64,000 bases of DNA from Cohnella xylanilytica (GCF_014212175.1 NZ_JACJVR010000031.1:84529-148528), one strand, 5' to 3'; numbered from the stretch's first letter, positions 9,065-18,581 are shown. Program-made: numbers and translations. Notes: generated from the letters alone by a model not told the origin.

Positions 9065-10348
9065 TTATCTCCTGGCGCCGGCAGCGGCGAGAGGCGGCTT
9101 GGCCGGTTCGTCCGCGATCGTCCGGGCGCTTCCCGCCCCAAGCCCGGCGACGAGCTTGCCGACGACGATCGCCGTCATGACGATAAGCGGCCAAGTCCAG
9201 CCATGGGTGGAGTCGTGCAGGTAGCCGATCAGGGCCGGGCCGATGCAAGCGATGAGATAACCGATAGACTGCGCCATTCCGGACAGCTCGGCCGACTGCC
9301 GCACGCCGGTCGTCCGCAGCGAGAAGAACAGCACGGACAGGCTGAAGGCCGAGCCCATCGAGATGCCGAGCAGGACGATCCAGACCGCGGCCAGCGCGGC
9401 GGTGCCTCCTGCGAATAACAAGCCGGCGTAGGAGACGAACAGAATGGCGCACAATACCGCGACGATCGGTCTCTGGCTTCTCAGGCGGGCGGCCAGAATC
9501 GGAGTCGCGAAGGAAGCGGGCACGCTCACGATCTGCATGAGCGACAGGAACCAGCCGGCCGTCTCGTAAGAGAGGCCGCGGTCGTGCAGAATCTCGGGCA
9601 GCCACGAGACGTTGGCGTAGAACAGGAACGATTGCAATCCCATATAGAACGAGACTTGCCAAGCGAGAGAAGACCGCCGCAGGCCGGAGGCTCTTCGTCC
9701 GGCGGCAGGCTTCGGAGCCGAAGCCGAAGCCGAAGTCGAAGCCGAAGTCTCGTCGGCCGTCCGGAGCAGCTGCGGCAGCCAGACGACGGCGGCGACGGCG
9801 GACAGCGCCGCCCAGAAGCCGAGCGAGCCGCGCCAGCCAAGCCCTGCCGCTTCGGCGAGCGGAATGCTCAGGCCGGAGGCGATGCCGGCCCACAGGTTCA
9901 TCGAGACGGAATAGATGCCCGTCATCATGCCCAGCTTGTGCGGGAAGTCCCGCTTGATCAGGGTCGGCAGCAGCACGTTGCCGAGAGCGATCGCCATGCC
10001 GATGAGCGCGGTGCCGGCGAACAGCGCAGCCACGTAGGGCAGCGATCGAAGAACGACTCCGAGCAGGATGACGGCCGTGCCGACGAATAGCGTCGCTTCG
10101 ATGCCGATCCGGCGGGCGATTCGCGGGGCGATTGGCGATACGAGCCCGAAGGCGATGAGCGTGATCGTCGTCAGCAGCCCGGCCGCGCTTCCCGAGATGC
10201 CGGTGCTCTCGCGGATCGCCCCGACGAGCGGGCCGACCGCCGTGATGGGGGCTCTCAGATTGGCGGCGATCAAGAAGATGCCGGCGACGAGCAGGGCGGT
10301 GCTTGCGAGGGCGGGACGCGGGTTCTTGCTGCGATTCTTGGCGTTCAT
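9065..10348 (-). CDS. MFS transporter, CynX/NimT type
   Basis: This 427-residue protein has 12 predicted membrane helices. The opening A-A-N-L-R-A-P-I-T-A-V-G-P-L-V stretch is characteristic of the cyanate/nitroimidazole (CynX/NimT, YycB-like) MFS branch. The ATG at 10348 starts 34 bases after the GntR gene ends; an upstream extension of the frame overlaps that gap and is disfavoured. It shares the regulator's promoter. The likely role is import or export of a small organic anion; the substrate is unknown. A run of Ser-Ala-Ser-Ala codons marks the central cytoplasmic loop near residue 210. Confidence 0.83.
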   Translation of the reverse strand: MNAKNRSKNPRPALASTALLVAGIFLIAANLRAPITAVGPLVGAIRESTGISGSAAGLLTTITLIAFGLVSPIAPRIARRIGIEATLFVGTAVILLGVVLRSLPYVAALFAGTALIGMAIALGNVLLPTLIKRDFPHKLGMMTGIYSVSMNLWAGIASGLSIPLAEAAGLGWRGSLGFWAALSAVAAVVWLPQLLRTADETSASTSASASAPKPAAGRRASGLRRSSLAWQVSFYMGLQSFLFYANVSWLPEILHDRGLSYETAGWFLSLMQIVSVPASFATPILAARLRSQRPIVAVLCAILFVSYAGLLFAGGTAALAAVWIVLLGISMGSAFSLSVLFFSLRTTGVRQSAELSGMAQSIGYLIACIGPALIGYLHDSTHGWTWPLIVMTAIVVGKLVAGLGAGSARTIADEPAKPPLAAAGARR

Positions 10349-10382
10349 TTTTTGGGGTATCCCTTCTATGATGAATTTGCGG

Positions 10383-11057
10383 TTATCGGGATCCGATCCA
10401 CTCGCTGGAGAGCCGTATATGCTCCCGGACGGCTTCGGCCGCCGCATCGGCGTCGCGCGCCAGGATATGGCCGATCAGATCGCCGTGGATGCGGTCGTGC
10501 TTGGCCAGCTCCTCCTTCTCGGCGGACATGATGCGAATCGAGTCCCTCAGCGCTTCCGTCAGGTGGTCGTACAGCTCCACGTACAGGCTGTTGTAGGTAA
10601 CCCGGATAATCTCCTTGTGGAGATTCAGATCGGCTTGGATAATAGCCTCTTCGTCCGTAGCGGCGCGGAATTCGTCCAGCCGGCGGCGGAGCCGGTCCGC
10701 ATCCTCCTCCGTATGGCGCTCGGCGGCGAGGCGGGCGGCCTCCTGTTCCAGGGCGCGGCGCACCTCTATCGTCTCCATCAGGCCGGATTTGCCGAGGCGC
10801 CGCTGCAGGGCGCCGCCGAGCCCGCTGGCCGAGCTGACGTACGTTCCGTCTCCCTGCCGCGCTTCGAGCATGCCGGCGTGGATGAGCGACTTGACCGCTT
10901 CGCGCACGGTATTGCGGCTGACGCCCAGCTGCTTCACGAGTTCGGGCTCGGGCGGGATCCGCTGGCCGACGGGCCAGGCGCCCGATTGAATAAGCCCGTC
11001 CAGCTGCTCGACGATCTGGTCGGTCAGCGTCGTTCGCTTCGCTTGCTTGAGATCCAT
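10383..11057 (-). CDS. GntR/FadR (FCD) family transcriptional regulator
   Basis: This 224-residue protein has an N-terminal winged helix (P-x-E-P-E-L-V-K-Q-L-G-V-S-R-N-T-V-R-E-A) and a C-terminal FCD all-helical domain. The spaced histidines of H-K-E-I, H-D-R-I-H-G and R-E-H-I are the usual metal-binding residues that sit by the carboxylate ligand. The ATG at 11057 is preferred to a TTG two codons earlier because AGAGG lies six bases before it. It precedes an MFS transporter in an operon, so it probably senses that transporter's substrate. Confidence 0.87.
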   Translation of the reverse strand: MDLKQAKRTTLTDQIVEQLDGLIQSGAWPVGQRIPPEPELVKQLGVSRNTVREAVKSLIHAGMLEARQGDGTYVSSASGLGGALQRRLGKSGLMETIEVRRALEQEAARLAAERHTEEDADRLRRRLDEFRAATDEEAIIQADLNLHKEIIRVTYNSLYVELYDHLTEALRDSIRIMSAEKEELAKHDRIHGDLIGHILARDADAAAEAVREHIRLSSEWIGSR

Positions 11058-11093
11058 GGGCAACCTCTTTTCTAAACATAGGATGATTGGAAC

Positions 11094-11122
11094 ATTATAG
11101 CGCGGGATGGGGAAAGAGGCAA
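11094..11122 (-). promoter_or_regulatory. Sigma-A promoter of the GntR-MFS operon
   Basis: On the minus strand TTGCCT (11122-11117), a 17-base spacer and a perfect TATAAT (11099-11094), about 37 bases before the GntR start. Confidence 0.75.
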
Positions 11123-11167
11123 CCCTCGGCGTTGGTTAACTAGCTTGCCAACGGCGGAAGGGGGGCG

Positions 11168-11283
11168 GCGGGAAAACGGGGCAGTGGGCGAAAGAGACTC
11201 CGTGGCTGAGGCAAATTAGCGGGAATGCGGGGAGTGGGCAAAAGTGACTCAGCAGTCGAGTCAATTGGCGGGAATGCGGGGGC
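11168..11283. repeat. Degenerate ~50 bp tandem intergenic repeat, 2.3 copies
   Basis: Units start at 11168, 11219 and 11268, each opening GCGGGAA and carrying G-T-G-G-G-C-(A/G)-A-A-A-G followed by G-A-C-T-C. Periods are 51 and 49 bases. The stretch lies between the GntR promoter and the fumC terminator and has no convincing reading frame. Confidence 0.6.
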
Positions 11284-11316
11284 GCGGCGGTCGCCCCGAC
11301 CCTTTCCGCGTACGCG

Positions 11317-11353
11317 AAGAGCCCCCTGCCCATCGGCGGGCGGGGGGGCTCTT
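11317..11353 (-). terminator. GC-rich hairpin downstream of fumC
   Basis: AAGAGCCCCC and GGGGGCTCTT form a strong stem 50 bases after the fumC stop. The T-tract on the minus strand is short, so termination efficiency is uncertain. Confidence 0.55.
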
Positions 11354-11402
11354 GGCGCGTGCCTTCATGCGTGTACCTGCATGCGCGGGCCTCGACGCGA
11401 AC

Positions 11403-12788
11403 TCAGTTCTGGCCGATCATGTTCTCCGGCCGGACGTACCGGTCGAATTGCTCCTCGGTCAGCAGGCCGGTGGCGAGCGCCGCTTCCTTCAGCGACAGCC
11501 CCTCCTTGTGGGCCAGCTTCGCGATCTTCGCCGCGTTCTCGTAGCCGATGTGCGGGTTCAGCGCGGTGACGAGCATGAGCGACTGCTCGAGGTTGCGCTT
11601 GATGACGCGTTCGTTCGGCTCGATGCCGACGGCGCAATGGTCGTTGAACGAGCGAATGGCGTCGGCCAGCAGCCGCACGGACTGCAGGAAGTTGTGCAGA
11701 ATGACGGGCTTGAACACGTTCAGCTCGAAGTTCCCTTGGCTGGCCGCGAAGCCGATGACCGCGTCGTTGCCCATCACCTGGCAGGCGACCATCGTCAGCG
11801 CCTCGGACTGGGTCGGGTTCACCTTGCCCGGCATGATCGAGCTGCCGGGCTCGTTCTCCGGGATCGTGATCTCGCCGATCCCGCTCCGGGGGCCGCTGGC
11901 GAGCCAGCGGACGTCGTTGGCGATCTTCATCAGATCGGCCGCCAGAGCCTTCAGAGCCCCGTGCGCGTACACCATCTGGTCGTGGCTCGTCAGAGCGTGG
12001 AACTTGTTCGACGACGAGACGAACGTTTTGCCGGTGTCCTGGCTGAGCGCCTCGGCGACCTTATCGCCGAACGACGGATGGGCGTTGATGCCCGTCCCGA
12101 CCGCGGTGCCGCCGATGGCCAGCTCGGAGAGCGACTTGGCGCTCTCCCAGATCATCAGGCCGGAGCGGTCCAGCATCGCGCGCCAGCCGCTGATCTCCTG
12201 CCCGAGCGACAGCGGCGTCGCGTCCTGCAGATGGGTCCGGCCGATTTTGACGATATGCCGGAAGGCCTCCATCTTTTCCCGGAACGTCTCCTTCAAGAGG
12301 TCCAGGGCCGGGAGAAGCCGGTCCTCGATGGCGATGGTGGCGGCGATGTGCATGGCGGTCGGAAAAGTATCGTTGGAGCTCTGCGACTTGTTGACGTCGT
12401 CGTTCGGATGCACCCGCAGCGCGCTGCCCTGCTTCTCCAGAATCTGATTGGCCCGCCGCGCGATGACCTCGTTGACGTTCATGTTCGATTGCGTGCCGCT
12501 GCCCGTCTGCCAGACGACGAGCGGGAAGTGGTCGTCCCAGCGTCCGTCGAACACCTCTTCGGCCGCCTCGATGATCGCGTCGGCCTTCTCCGCTTCCAGC
12601 GTTCCGAGCTCGCGGTTCGTCGCGGCCGCGGCTTTCTTGAGCAGGGCGAACGCGCGAATGACTTCCATCGGCATCCGCTCCGAGCCGATCCGGAAATGCT
12701 GGCGGCTCCGCTCCGTCTGCGCCCCCCACATCGCTTCCGCGGGGACTTGGATCTCCCCCATCGTATCGCGTTCTGTACGAAATTCCAT
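11403..12788 (-). CDS. fumC: Class II fumarate hydratase
   Basis: This 461-residue, full-length enzyme reversibly hydrates fumarate to L-malate in the TCA cycle. The superfamily signature [10 protein letters not shown] is at residues 315-324 and holds the catalytic serine loop; G-R-T-H-L-Q-D-A with His186, the [13 protein letters not shown] segment near 95-107 and S-S-N-D-T-F-P-T near 138-145 form the rest of the active site. The class II, oxygen-stable type needs no iron-sulfur cluster. The ATG at 12788 is chosen because a TAGGAGG site sits just upstream, inside a longer open frame. The gene is single and flanked by its own hairpin. Confidence 0.95.
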   Translation of the reverse strand: MEFRTERDTMGEIQVPAEAMWGAQTERSRQHFRIGSERMPMEVIRAFALLKKAAAATNRELGTLEAEKADAIIEAAEEVFDGRWDDHFPLVVWQTGSGTQSNMNVNEVIARRANQILEKQGSALRVHPNDDVNKSQSSNDTFPTAMHIAATIAIEDRLLPALDLLKETFREKMEAFRHIVKIGRTHLQDATPLSLGQEISGWRAMLDRSGLMIWESAKSLSELAIGGTAVGTGINAHPSFGDKVAEALSQDTGKTFVSSSNKFHALTSHDQMVYAHGALKALAADLMKIANDVRWLASGPRSGIGEITIPENEPGSSIMPGKVNPTQSEALTMVACQVMGNDAVIGFAASQGNFELNVFKPVILHNFLQSVRLLADAIRSFNDHCAVGIEPNERVIKRNLEQSLMLVTALNPHIGYENAAKIAKLAHKEGLSLKEAALATGLLTEEQFDRYVRPENMIGQN

Positions 12789-13004
12789 GTCGCCTAGCCT
12801 CCTAAGCATCGTTTGAGTAGAGCAGCACGAACCGTCTCCCTATTGGATTCTTACCCTTCCAGGTTGTTTTATTGCGCCTTCGGGAAGCGATATTCCGGTA
12901 TTTGTAAAAAATAATAAGGAAAACGAAGAGAATAGGCAACTTGCCGGGCCGTTCGACCGTCCATAGAGCGTAGAATCGCCATGGAATGAGGAGGAGTAAC
13001 GACG

Positions 13005-14306
13005 ATGCGCAAATGGATGAAGCCGGCGGCGGCCGCGCTGCTGGCGGGCTCGCTCGGGTTAGCGGCTTCGCAAGCCGTCTTGGCGGATACGAATGCCGGC
13101 TACAGCCGGTCTACGGCTTACAGCTACGCGAATCCGGCGAAGGCCGCGCAGCCTCGCTGGACCGCGGATCTGGGCCGGCCGCAGACGGACCTTATCCCGG
13201 ACCGCGTGACGGTGGCGGGGGACCGGGTCGTCGCGTCGAAGGCCGGGGCCGTGGTCGCGCTTAACCTGCAGACGGGCAAGACGCTGTGGACGTTCAAGAC
13301 CGGTTCGAAAGGGTCCGTCGCCCTGTTGGCCGAAGGGGATTCGGTCTACTTCGCTTCGGAGAGCGGGCAGATCGTCAAGCTGAACGCCAAGACGGGGAAG
13401 AAGGCGTGGAGCTACAAGCTCCCGACCCCCGGCCTTCCGCGGCTCGCGGCCGACGCGGGCAGCCTGTACGCGATAGCGGGCAAGCTGATCGCCCTCGACG
13501 CGGCGTCGGGCAAGGTCAAATGGACGAATTCGTCCGTCGCGGCTTACGGCGAGTTAAGACTTCAAGGCGATCTGATTCTGATGCCGACGTTCGAATCGGG
13601 GGCGATCACCGTCGAGACCGAATACGCGATCGACCGCAAAACCGGCAAAAGCCTATGGAAGCTGAGCGGCAGCCATCGGTATTTGGGATCCGTCAAGGGA
13701 CGTTTCTATTACCTCGACACGTGGCCTCGGAACGACACGACGGAGTACGTCGCCTCCATCGACGTCGTCGATCCGGCTACGGGCAAAATCGTGGAGACGA
13801 AATCCTATTTGCCGGTCGACCCGAACAAGGATCCCTTGATCCAGGCTCCGCGGCAAGTCGTCCTCGACGGAGAGGAATTGTACATTCAAGACGCAGACGG
13901 CCTTATTCACCGGCTCAAACCGGGAGATGCCGGCACGGCGTCCAAAGGCCAGGTGTTGTCCGATTCGGGAGACTGGATCGCGGGACCTTACGCCGGGCGG
14001 TTGTTTTTCCAAAACGACGACGGTCTCGGGGTGACGGCGCGCAAGATATTCGACGGCACGACGGTGTACTACGAAGGAATGGATAATCCCGTCAGCCGGC
14101 TGGATCTGATCGGCTCGGGCCTGTACGTCGCGCAGACGGACGGCAAGGTGATCGCGGCGAACGCGAAGACGGGGAAGGCGCAGTTCCGGTTCCAGACGTC
14201 CTCGCGGGCGTTCGGTCCGTTCAAGGTGGCCGGCAAGACGCTGCTAGTCCAATCCGAGGAGAAGCTGTACGCGTTCAACGTTCCGGCTTCGCTGCTGACG
14301 AAGTAA
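13005..14306 (+). CDS. Secreted PQQ-like beta-propeller repeat protein
   Basis: This 433-residue protein has a signal peptide (positively charged start, hydrophobic A/L core, likely cut after A-S-Q-A-V-L-A near residue 28). The rest is built of repeats of the form V-V-A-L-N-L-x-T-G-K-x-L-W, seen near residues 82, 128, 163 and 211, the tryptophan-docking motif of PQQ/WD-type eight-bladed propellers as in BamB or quinoprotein dehydrogenases. No quinoprotein catalytic residues were recognised, so it is probably a structural or binding propeller in the cell wall space. It is a single gene with a GAGGAGGAG site and its own terminator. Confidence 0.8.
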   Translation: MRKWMKPAAAALLAGSLGLAASQAVLADTNAGYSRSTAYSYANPAKAAQPRWTADLGRPQTDLIPDRVTVAGDRVVASKAGAVVALNLQTGKTLWTFKTGSKGSVALLAEGDSVYFASESGQIVKLNAKTGKKAWSYKLPTPGLPRLAADAGSLYAIAGKLIALDAASGKVKWTNSSVAAYGELRLQGDLILMPTFESGAITVETEYAIDRKTGKSLWKLSGSHRYLGSVKGRFYYLDTWPRNDTTEYVASIDVVDPATGKIVETKSYLPVDPNKDPLIQAPRQVVLDGEELYIQDADGLIHRLKPGDAGTASKGQVLSDSGDWIAGPYAGRLFFQNDDGLGVTARKIFDGTTVYYEGMDNPVSRLDLIGSGLYVAQTDGKVIAANAKTGKAQFRFQTSSRAFGPFKVAGKTLLVQSEEKLYAFNVPASLLTK

Positions 14307-14404
14307 GAAGAGACGGTCTCGGCGGGGAAAAGAGGAAGGCAAAGGCGCCGCGCTCAAGGCTGACGCGCGACCAAACGTCCGTCGGCTTGGCCGATGACGA
14401 AGGA

Positions 14405-14448
14405 GGGCTGTCCCTAGGGTCGAATAGACCCGGGGGACAGCCCTTCTT
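14405..14448. terminator. Strong hairpin between the propeller gene and the ABC operon
   Basis: GGGCTGTCCC and GGGACAGCCC form a 10-bp stem, extended by an inner GGGTC/GACCC pairing and followed by TTCTT on the plus strand. It can serve the propeller gene (plus) and possibly the convergent ABC operon (minus). Confidence 0.75.
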
Positions 14449-14533
14449 GCCGCCAAAGAGTAGTCTTATCAGGTTCATAGCCGCCAGCAGCGCCGACCTC
14501 TACAAGCCGCGCATCCCGCTTGCCCGCCGCCCC

Positions 14534-16327
14534 TCAAATCGCCTCGTTGGCGAACTGCGTGCGGTACAGCCGTTCGTAGAAGCCGCGGCGCGCGAGAAGC
14601 TCCTCGTGCGTGCCGCGCTCGACGATCTCGCCGCCGTCGACGACGAGAATCTGGTCGGCGCTGCGGATCGTGTTCAGCCGGTGGGCGATGACGAAGCTGG
14701 TGCGTCCCTTCATCAAAGCCGCCATCGCCTGCTGAATGTGCATCTCCGTGCGCGTGTCGACGCTGCTCGTCGCCTCGTCGAGAATGAGAATGGCCGGGTT
14801 CGCCAGAATGGCCCGCGCGATCGTGAGCAGCTGGCGCTGGCCTTGGCTCAGGTTGCCGCCGTCCGCCGCGAGCCGGGTGTCGTAGCCTTGCGGCAGCTTG
14901 CGCACGAAGGCGTGCACGTTCGCCAGCTTGGCGGCGGCGACGACCTCCTCGTCGGTCGCGTCCAGCCGGCCGTAGCGGATGTTCTCGCGGATCGTGTCCG
15001 AGAACGTGTACGCGTCCTGCAGCACGATGCCAAGGCGCCCGCGCAAGCCGTCCTTGTCGAGCTCGCGGATGTCCGTGCCGTCGATGCGGATGGTCCCTTG
15101 CCCCGGCTCGAGGTCGTAGAAGCGGGTCAGCAGGTTGATGACGGTCGTCTTGCCGGCGCCGGTCGGCCCGACGAGCGCGATGACGTCGCCGGGCTTCGCG
15201 GCGAACGTCACGTTGCGCAGCACCGGCTTATCCGGCCGATAGCCGAACGAGACGTCCGAGAACGCGACATGCCCCGCGATCTCGCCGACTTCGATGCCGC
15301 CGCGGCCGTCGTACTCCGTCTCGGCGTCGAGAATCTCGAACACCCGCTCGGCGCCGGCCACGCCCGCCTGAATGGCGTTGTACTGGTTCGCCAGATCGTT
15401 CACGGGCCCGCTGAACATCCGCGAATAGTTGAGGAAGCTGACGATGACGCCGACCGACGTCCAACCGCGGATGGCCATCCAGCCGCCGGCCGCGGCGATC
15501 AGGATGAAGTTGAGGTGGCCCATGACGTTCATGACGGGGCCGACGTAGCCGGACAGCGTCTGGGCTAGAGTGCCCGCCTGCTTCAGGCTCTCGTTCATCT
15601 CCGAGAACTGCTCGATCGCCTTGCGCTCCCGCCTGAGCGTCTTCACGACCTTCTGGCCGGAGAGCGTCTCCTCGATGAAGCCGTTCAGGGCCCCGAGGCG
15701 CCGCTGCTGCTCGGAGAAATGCCGCTTCGTCCGCGAAGAGATGGCCCGGGTCGCCAGCATGACGAGCGGGATGGTGACGAGGCTGACCAGCGTCAGCCAG
15801 ACGTTAAGCGCCAGCATCATCGCGAGCGAGCCGACCAGCGTCACCGCGCTCGTCAGAATCTGGACGAAGCTCTGGTTCAGCGTCGTCGCCACGTTCTCGA
15901 TGTCGTTGGTCGTGCGGCTCATCAGCTCCCCGTGCGTCCGGGAGTCGAAGAAGCGGACCGGAAGCTTCTGAAGATGGGCGAACAGGTCCGCGCGCATGTC
16001 GCGCACCGTCCGCTGGGAGACGCCGGCCATGACGTGGGCTTGAACCCAGGAGGCGAAGCCCCCGAACAGATAGATCCCGCCCAGAAGCAAGCACAAGCGA
16101 AGAAGCCCGTCGCGATCCTGCGGCAAAATGAAATCGTCGATGGCGGTACCCAGCAAATAGGGGGCCAGAAGGCCGAAGCCCGTTCCGACGAGGGCCAGGG
16201 CGACGACGGCGATCAGCCCTCCCCTCTGGCGGCTCAGGTAGGCCCAGATGCGGGCGACGGTCGCCCCGGCGCGGCGGGCCCGCTGCTTCGGCACGGGCAC
16301 TCCGCGAGGCGGACTCGGATTAAGCAT
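14534..16327 (-). CDS. ABC exporter half-transporter (type IV exporter fold)
   Basis: This 597-residue protein has six transmembrane helices in residues ~25-330 and an ATPase domain after ~355. The Walker A reads G-P-T-G-A-G-K-T-T, the signature loop N-L-S-Q-G-Q-R-Q, the Walker B I-L-I-L-D-E-A-T-S-S-V-D and the switch histidine is in A-H-R-L-N-T-I. All ATPase motifs are canonical, including the catalytic Glu after Walker B. It overlaps the upstream ABC gene by 8 bases, so the two make a heterodimeric drug- or lipid-type exporter. Its partner has an Asp in place of that Glu, a common asymmetry in heterodimeric exporters. Confidence 0.9.
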   Translation of the reverse strand: MLNPSPPRGVPVPKQRARRAGATVARIWAYLSRQRGGLIAVVALALVGTGFGLLAPYLLGTAIDDFILPQDRDGLLRLCLLLGGIYLFGGFASWVQAHVMAGVSQRTVRDMRADLFAHLQKLPVRFFDSRTHGELMSRTTNDIENVATTLNQSFVQILTSAVTLVGSLAMMLALNVWLTLVSLVTIPLVMLATRAISSRTKRHFSEQQRRLGALNGFIEETLSGQKVVKTLRRERKAIEQFSEMNESLKQAGTLAQTLSGYVGPVMNVMGHLNFILIAAAGGWMAIRGWTSVGVIVSFLNYSRMFSGPVNDLANQYNAIQAGVAGAERVFEILDAETEYDGRGGIEVGEIAGHVAFSDVSFGYRPDKPVLRNVTFAAKPGDVIALVGPTGAGKTTVINLLTRFYDLEPGQGTIRIDGTDIRELDKDGLRGRLGIVLQDAYTFSDTIRENIRYGRLDATDEEVVAAAKLANVHAFVRKLPQGYDTRLAADGGNLSQGQRQLLTIARAILANPAILILDEATSSVDTRTEMHIQQAMAALMKGRTSFVIAHRLNTIRSADQILVVDGGEIVERGTHEELLARRGFYERLYRTQFANEAI

Positions 16328-18062
16328 GGGCGGTCTCCTCCTCTCCGAGCTGGGATGCGTAGATGTCGCGGTACACGGCGCTGCCGGCCATCAGCTCGGC
16401 ATGGGTGCCGTCGGCGACGATTCGCCCGTCCTCCAGCACGAGTATGCGGTCCGCGTCGGCGACGGAGGAGATCCGCTGGGCGATGATCAGGCAGGTGCAC
16501 CCGGCCAGCCGCTCCTTCAAGGCGGCGCGGATGCGGGCTTCGGTCCGCAGGTCGACGGCGCTCGTGCTGTCGTCGAGAATGAGGATGTCCGGCCGCGCCA
16601 GGAGCGCCCGCGCGATGGAGAGGCGCTGCTTCTGGCCGCCCGACAGCGTCACGCCCCGCTGGCCGATCGCCGTGTCGTACCCTTCCGGAAAAGAAAGAAT
16701 GAACTCGTGAGCCTCGGCCGCCCTCGCGGCCGACTCCACTTCCTCCTGCGTCGCCTCCGGCTTGCCGTAGCGGATGTTGTCGCGGATCGTCCCGCTGAAC
16801 AGAACGGCCTGCTGCAGGACGATGCCGACATGGCCGCGCAGCCGCTCGGACGGAATGTTGCGGATATCGGTTCCGTCCAGCAGAATCCTTCCCGCGTCGG
16901 GGTCGTACAGCCGCGGAATCAGGTTGACGAGCGTGCTTTTGCCGGCGCCCGTCGCCCCCAGAATGCCGATCGTCCGCCCCGGCTCCGCGACGAAGCTGAC
17001 GTCCTGCAGCACCGGCTCTTCGCCTCCCGCCCCGTAGCCGAACGAGACGCGGTCGAACTCGAGCCGGCCCGAGCGGATCTGGCGGCCCGAGCCTTCCGCT
17101 TCCGCCGGCTCCCGAAGATCCGGCGTCGTCCGCAGCACCTCGTTGATCCGGTCGGCCGACGCCTTCGCGCGCGAGATGTTCGCGAGCGTGTTGGCCAGCG
17201 ACACCATGGAGTTAAGCGCTTGCGCCGCGTACGTGAGAAAGGCCGCGAGGCTGCCGATCGCGAGCTCCCCCTTCCACGTCTGCCCGCCGCCGTACCAGAG
17301 GATGCAGACGATGCTGGCGTTCAGGATGATCGTCGTGATCGGGGAGTTGATCGCGAGCAGGCGGGCGGCCTTCAGCCCGACCCGGTAGTTGTCCTCGTTC
17401 GCCCGCCCGAAGCGGCCGCGCTCGAACGCGGCCCGCACGAACGCCTTCACGACGCGGACGCCGCCCAGGTTCTCCTGCAGCACGGAGTTGACGCGGTCGA
17501 GCTTCGCCTGCAGCTCCCGGTAGAGCGGAACGGACTTGCGGAGCAGCGCGTACGTCAGCGCGAACAAGACCGGAATCGCGACCGCGAACAGCAGCGACAG
17601 GCGCGGGCTGATGAGCAGCGCCATGACGATGCTGCCCGCGAACAGGAACGAGCTCCGGATCAGCATCCGCAGCGCGGTATGGATCAGAGTCTGCACCTGG
17701 ACGACGTCGCCGGTCAGGCGCGTGACGAGAGAGCCGCCGGGGAACCGGTCCAAGTCGCGGAACGCGAACGTCTGCACCTTGCGGAACAGTGCGTCCCTCA
17801 GATCGGTCGCGAAGCCCATCGAAGCCCGGATCGCGTAATACGTGCAGCCCATGCCGCCGAGCAGGCCGAGGACGGCGGCGCCGATCATGAGCGCTCCGGT
17901 CAGCCCGACGCGGGAGAGGTCCCCCTTCATGACGCCGTCGTTGACGATAGCCGCCATCAGCCTCGGCTGCAGCAGGTCCATCATCACCTCGAGGATCATG
18001 AGCAGCGGAGCGGCGAGCGTCGCGGCGCGATAAGGCTTAAGATAAGAGAGCAAGGATCGCAA
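16320..18062 (-). CDS. ABC exporter half-transporter, degenerate ATP site partner
   Basis: This protein of about 580 residues has six membrane helices followed by an ATPase domain: Walker A G-A-T-G-A-G-K-S-T, signature T-L-S-G-G-Q-K-Q, Walker B I-L-I-L-D-D-S-T-S-A-V-D. The residue after the Walker B Asp is Asp rather than the usual catalytic Glu, and the switch residue is Gln (A-Q-R-I-S-S) rather than His. This subunit therefore contributes the degenerate site of the heterodimer. The start is set at the TTG at 18062, preceded by GAGGTGG; a GTG at 18071 overlaps that site and is the alternative. It is the middle gene of a MarR-ABC-ABC operon. Confidence 0.88.
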   Translation of the reverse strand: MRSLLSYLKPYRAATLAAPLLMILEVMMDLLQPRLMAAIVNDGVMKGDLSRVGLTGALMIGAAVLGLLGGMGCTYYAIRASMGFATDLRDALFRKVQTFAFRDLDRFPGGSLVTRLTGDVVQVQTLIHTALRMLIRSSFLFAGSIVMALLISPRLSLLFAVAIPVLFALTYALLRKSVPLYRELQAKLDRVNSVLQENLGGVRVVKAFVRAAFERGRFGRANEDNYRVGLKAARLLAINSPITTIILNASIVCILWYGGGQTWKGELAIGSLAAFLTYAAQALNSMVSLANTLANISRAKASADRINEVLRTTPDLREPAEAEGSGRQIRSGRLEFDRVSFGYGAGGEEPVLQDVSFVAEPGRTIGILGATGAGKSTLVNLIPRLYDPDAGRILLDGTDIRNIPSERLRGHVGIVLQQAVLFSGTIRDNIRYGKPEATQEEVESAARAAEAHEFILSFPEGYDTAIGQRGVTLSGGQKQRLSIARALLARPDILILDDSTSAVDLRTEARIRAALKERLAGCTCLIIAQRISSVADADRILVLEDGRIVADGTHAELMAGSAVYRDIYASQLGEEETAHA

Positions 18063-18081
18063 CGGTACCACCTCGATTATT

Positions 18082-18093
18082 TTAGCTGGCTAA
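18082..18093. promoter_or_regulatory. Second copy of the MarR operator-like palindrome
   Basis: TTAGCTGGCTAA differs by one base from the palindrome at the MarR promoter and lies in the gap between the MarR stop and the first ABC start. It may be a second binding site giving internal control. Confidence 0.5.
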
Positions 18094-18097
18094 CGAT

Positions 18098-18535
18098 TCA
18101 ATCCGGCTTCCATTCGCTCAGGTTGTCGTGCATCTGAAGCACGAACCGGCGCAGCAGCAGCCGCTCCTCCGGCAGGAAGCCCTCGAAGCAGCGGGCCTCC
18201 ACCTCTTCGATCGCCCGCATGACCGCTTCGGCGGCGATTCGGCCTTTGTCGGTCAAGTACACCCTCGTCACGCGCTGGTCGCGGTCGTCCGGAGCCCGGG
18301 AGACGAGACCCGTCTTCTCCATCCGGCCGAGCATGACCGTCAGCGTCGCAGGCTTCACGAGCATGCCGGCGGCGAGCTCGCGCTGGCTCTGCCCGTCCTG
18401 CTGCGAGAGTCTCATGAGCAGGGGCGGCTGACCGGGGTAGACGTCGTAGTCCCGGATGAGCCGGTCCACGTGGGAGCGGTGAAGCTTCAGCACGTGCCGC
18501 ATGAGCCGGGTCAGCTTCTCGTTGGAAGAGAACAA
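18098..18535 (-). CDS. MarR family transcriptional regulator of the ABC exporter
   Basis: This 145-residue winged helix regulator has S-Q-R-E-L-A-A-G-M-L-V-K-P-A-T-L-T-V-M-L as DNA-reading helix and D-D-R-D-Q-R-V-T-R-V-Y-L-T as wing. It starts at a TTG with GGAGG eight bases before it. It is the first gene of the operon with the two ABC half-transporters. A perfect palindrome covers the predicted transcription start and a near copy lies between this gene and the ABC genes, which fits autorepression. The inducer is unknown. Confidence 0.87.
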   Translation of the reverse strand: MFSSNEKLTRLMRHVLKLHRSHVDRLIRDYDVYPGQPPLLMRLSQQDGQSQRELAAGMLVKPATLTVMLGRMEKTGLVSRAPDDRDQRVTRVYLTDKGRIAAEAVMRAIEEVEARCFEGFLPEERLLLRRFVLQMHDNLSEWKPD

Positions 18536-18564
18536 GGATGGCAGCCTCCGTTCGAAGGTTAAAA

Positions 18565-18576
18565 TTAGCTAGCTAA
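18565..18576. promoter_or_regulatory. MarR operator candidate, perfect 12-bp palindrome
   Basis: TTAGCTAGCTAA lies 6-17 bases downstream of the -10 box, across the expected transcription start. Its near copy at 18082 supports a specific operator. Confidence 0.65.
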
Positions 18577-18581
18577 CTAAA

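Noticed and set aside
5689..9141. 1150-codon open frame on the minus strand opposite the MMPL gene
   Set aside because: It is antisense to a clear membrane exporter; its product is Arg/Gln/Leu-rich low-complexity sequence typical of GC-rich shadow frames.
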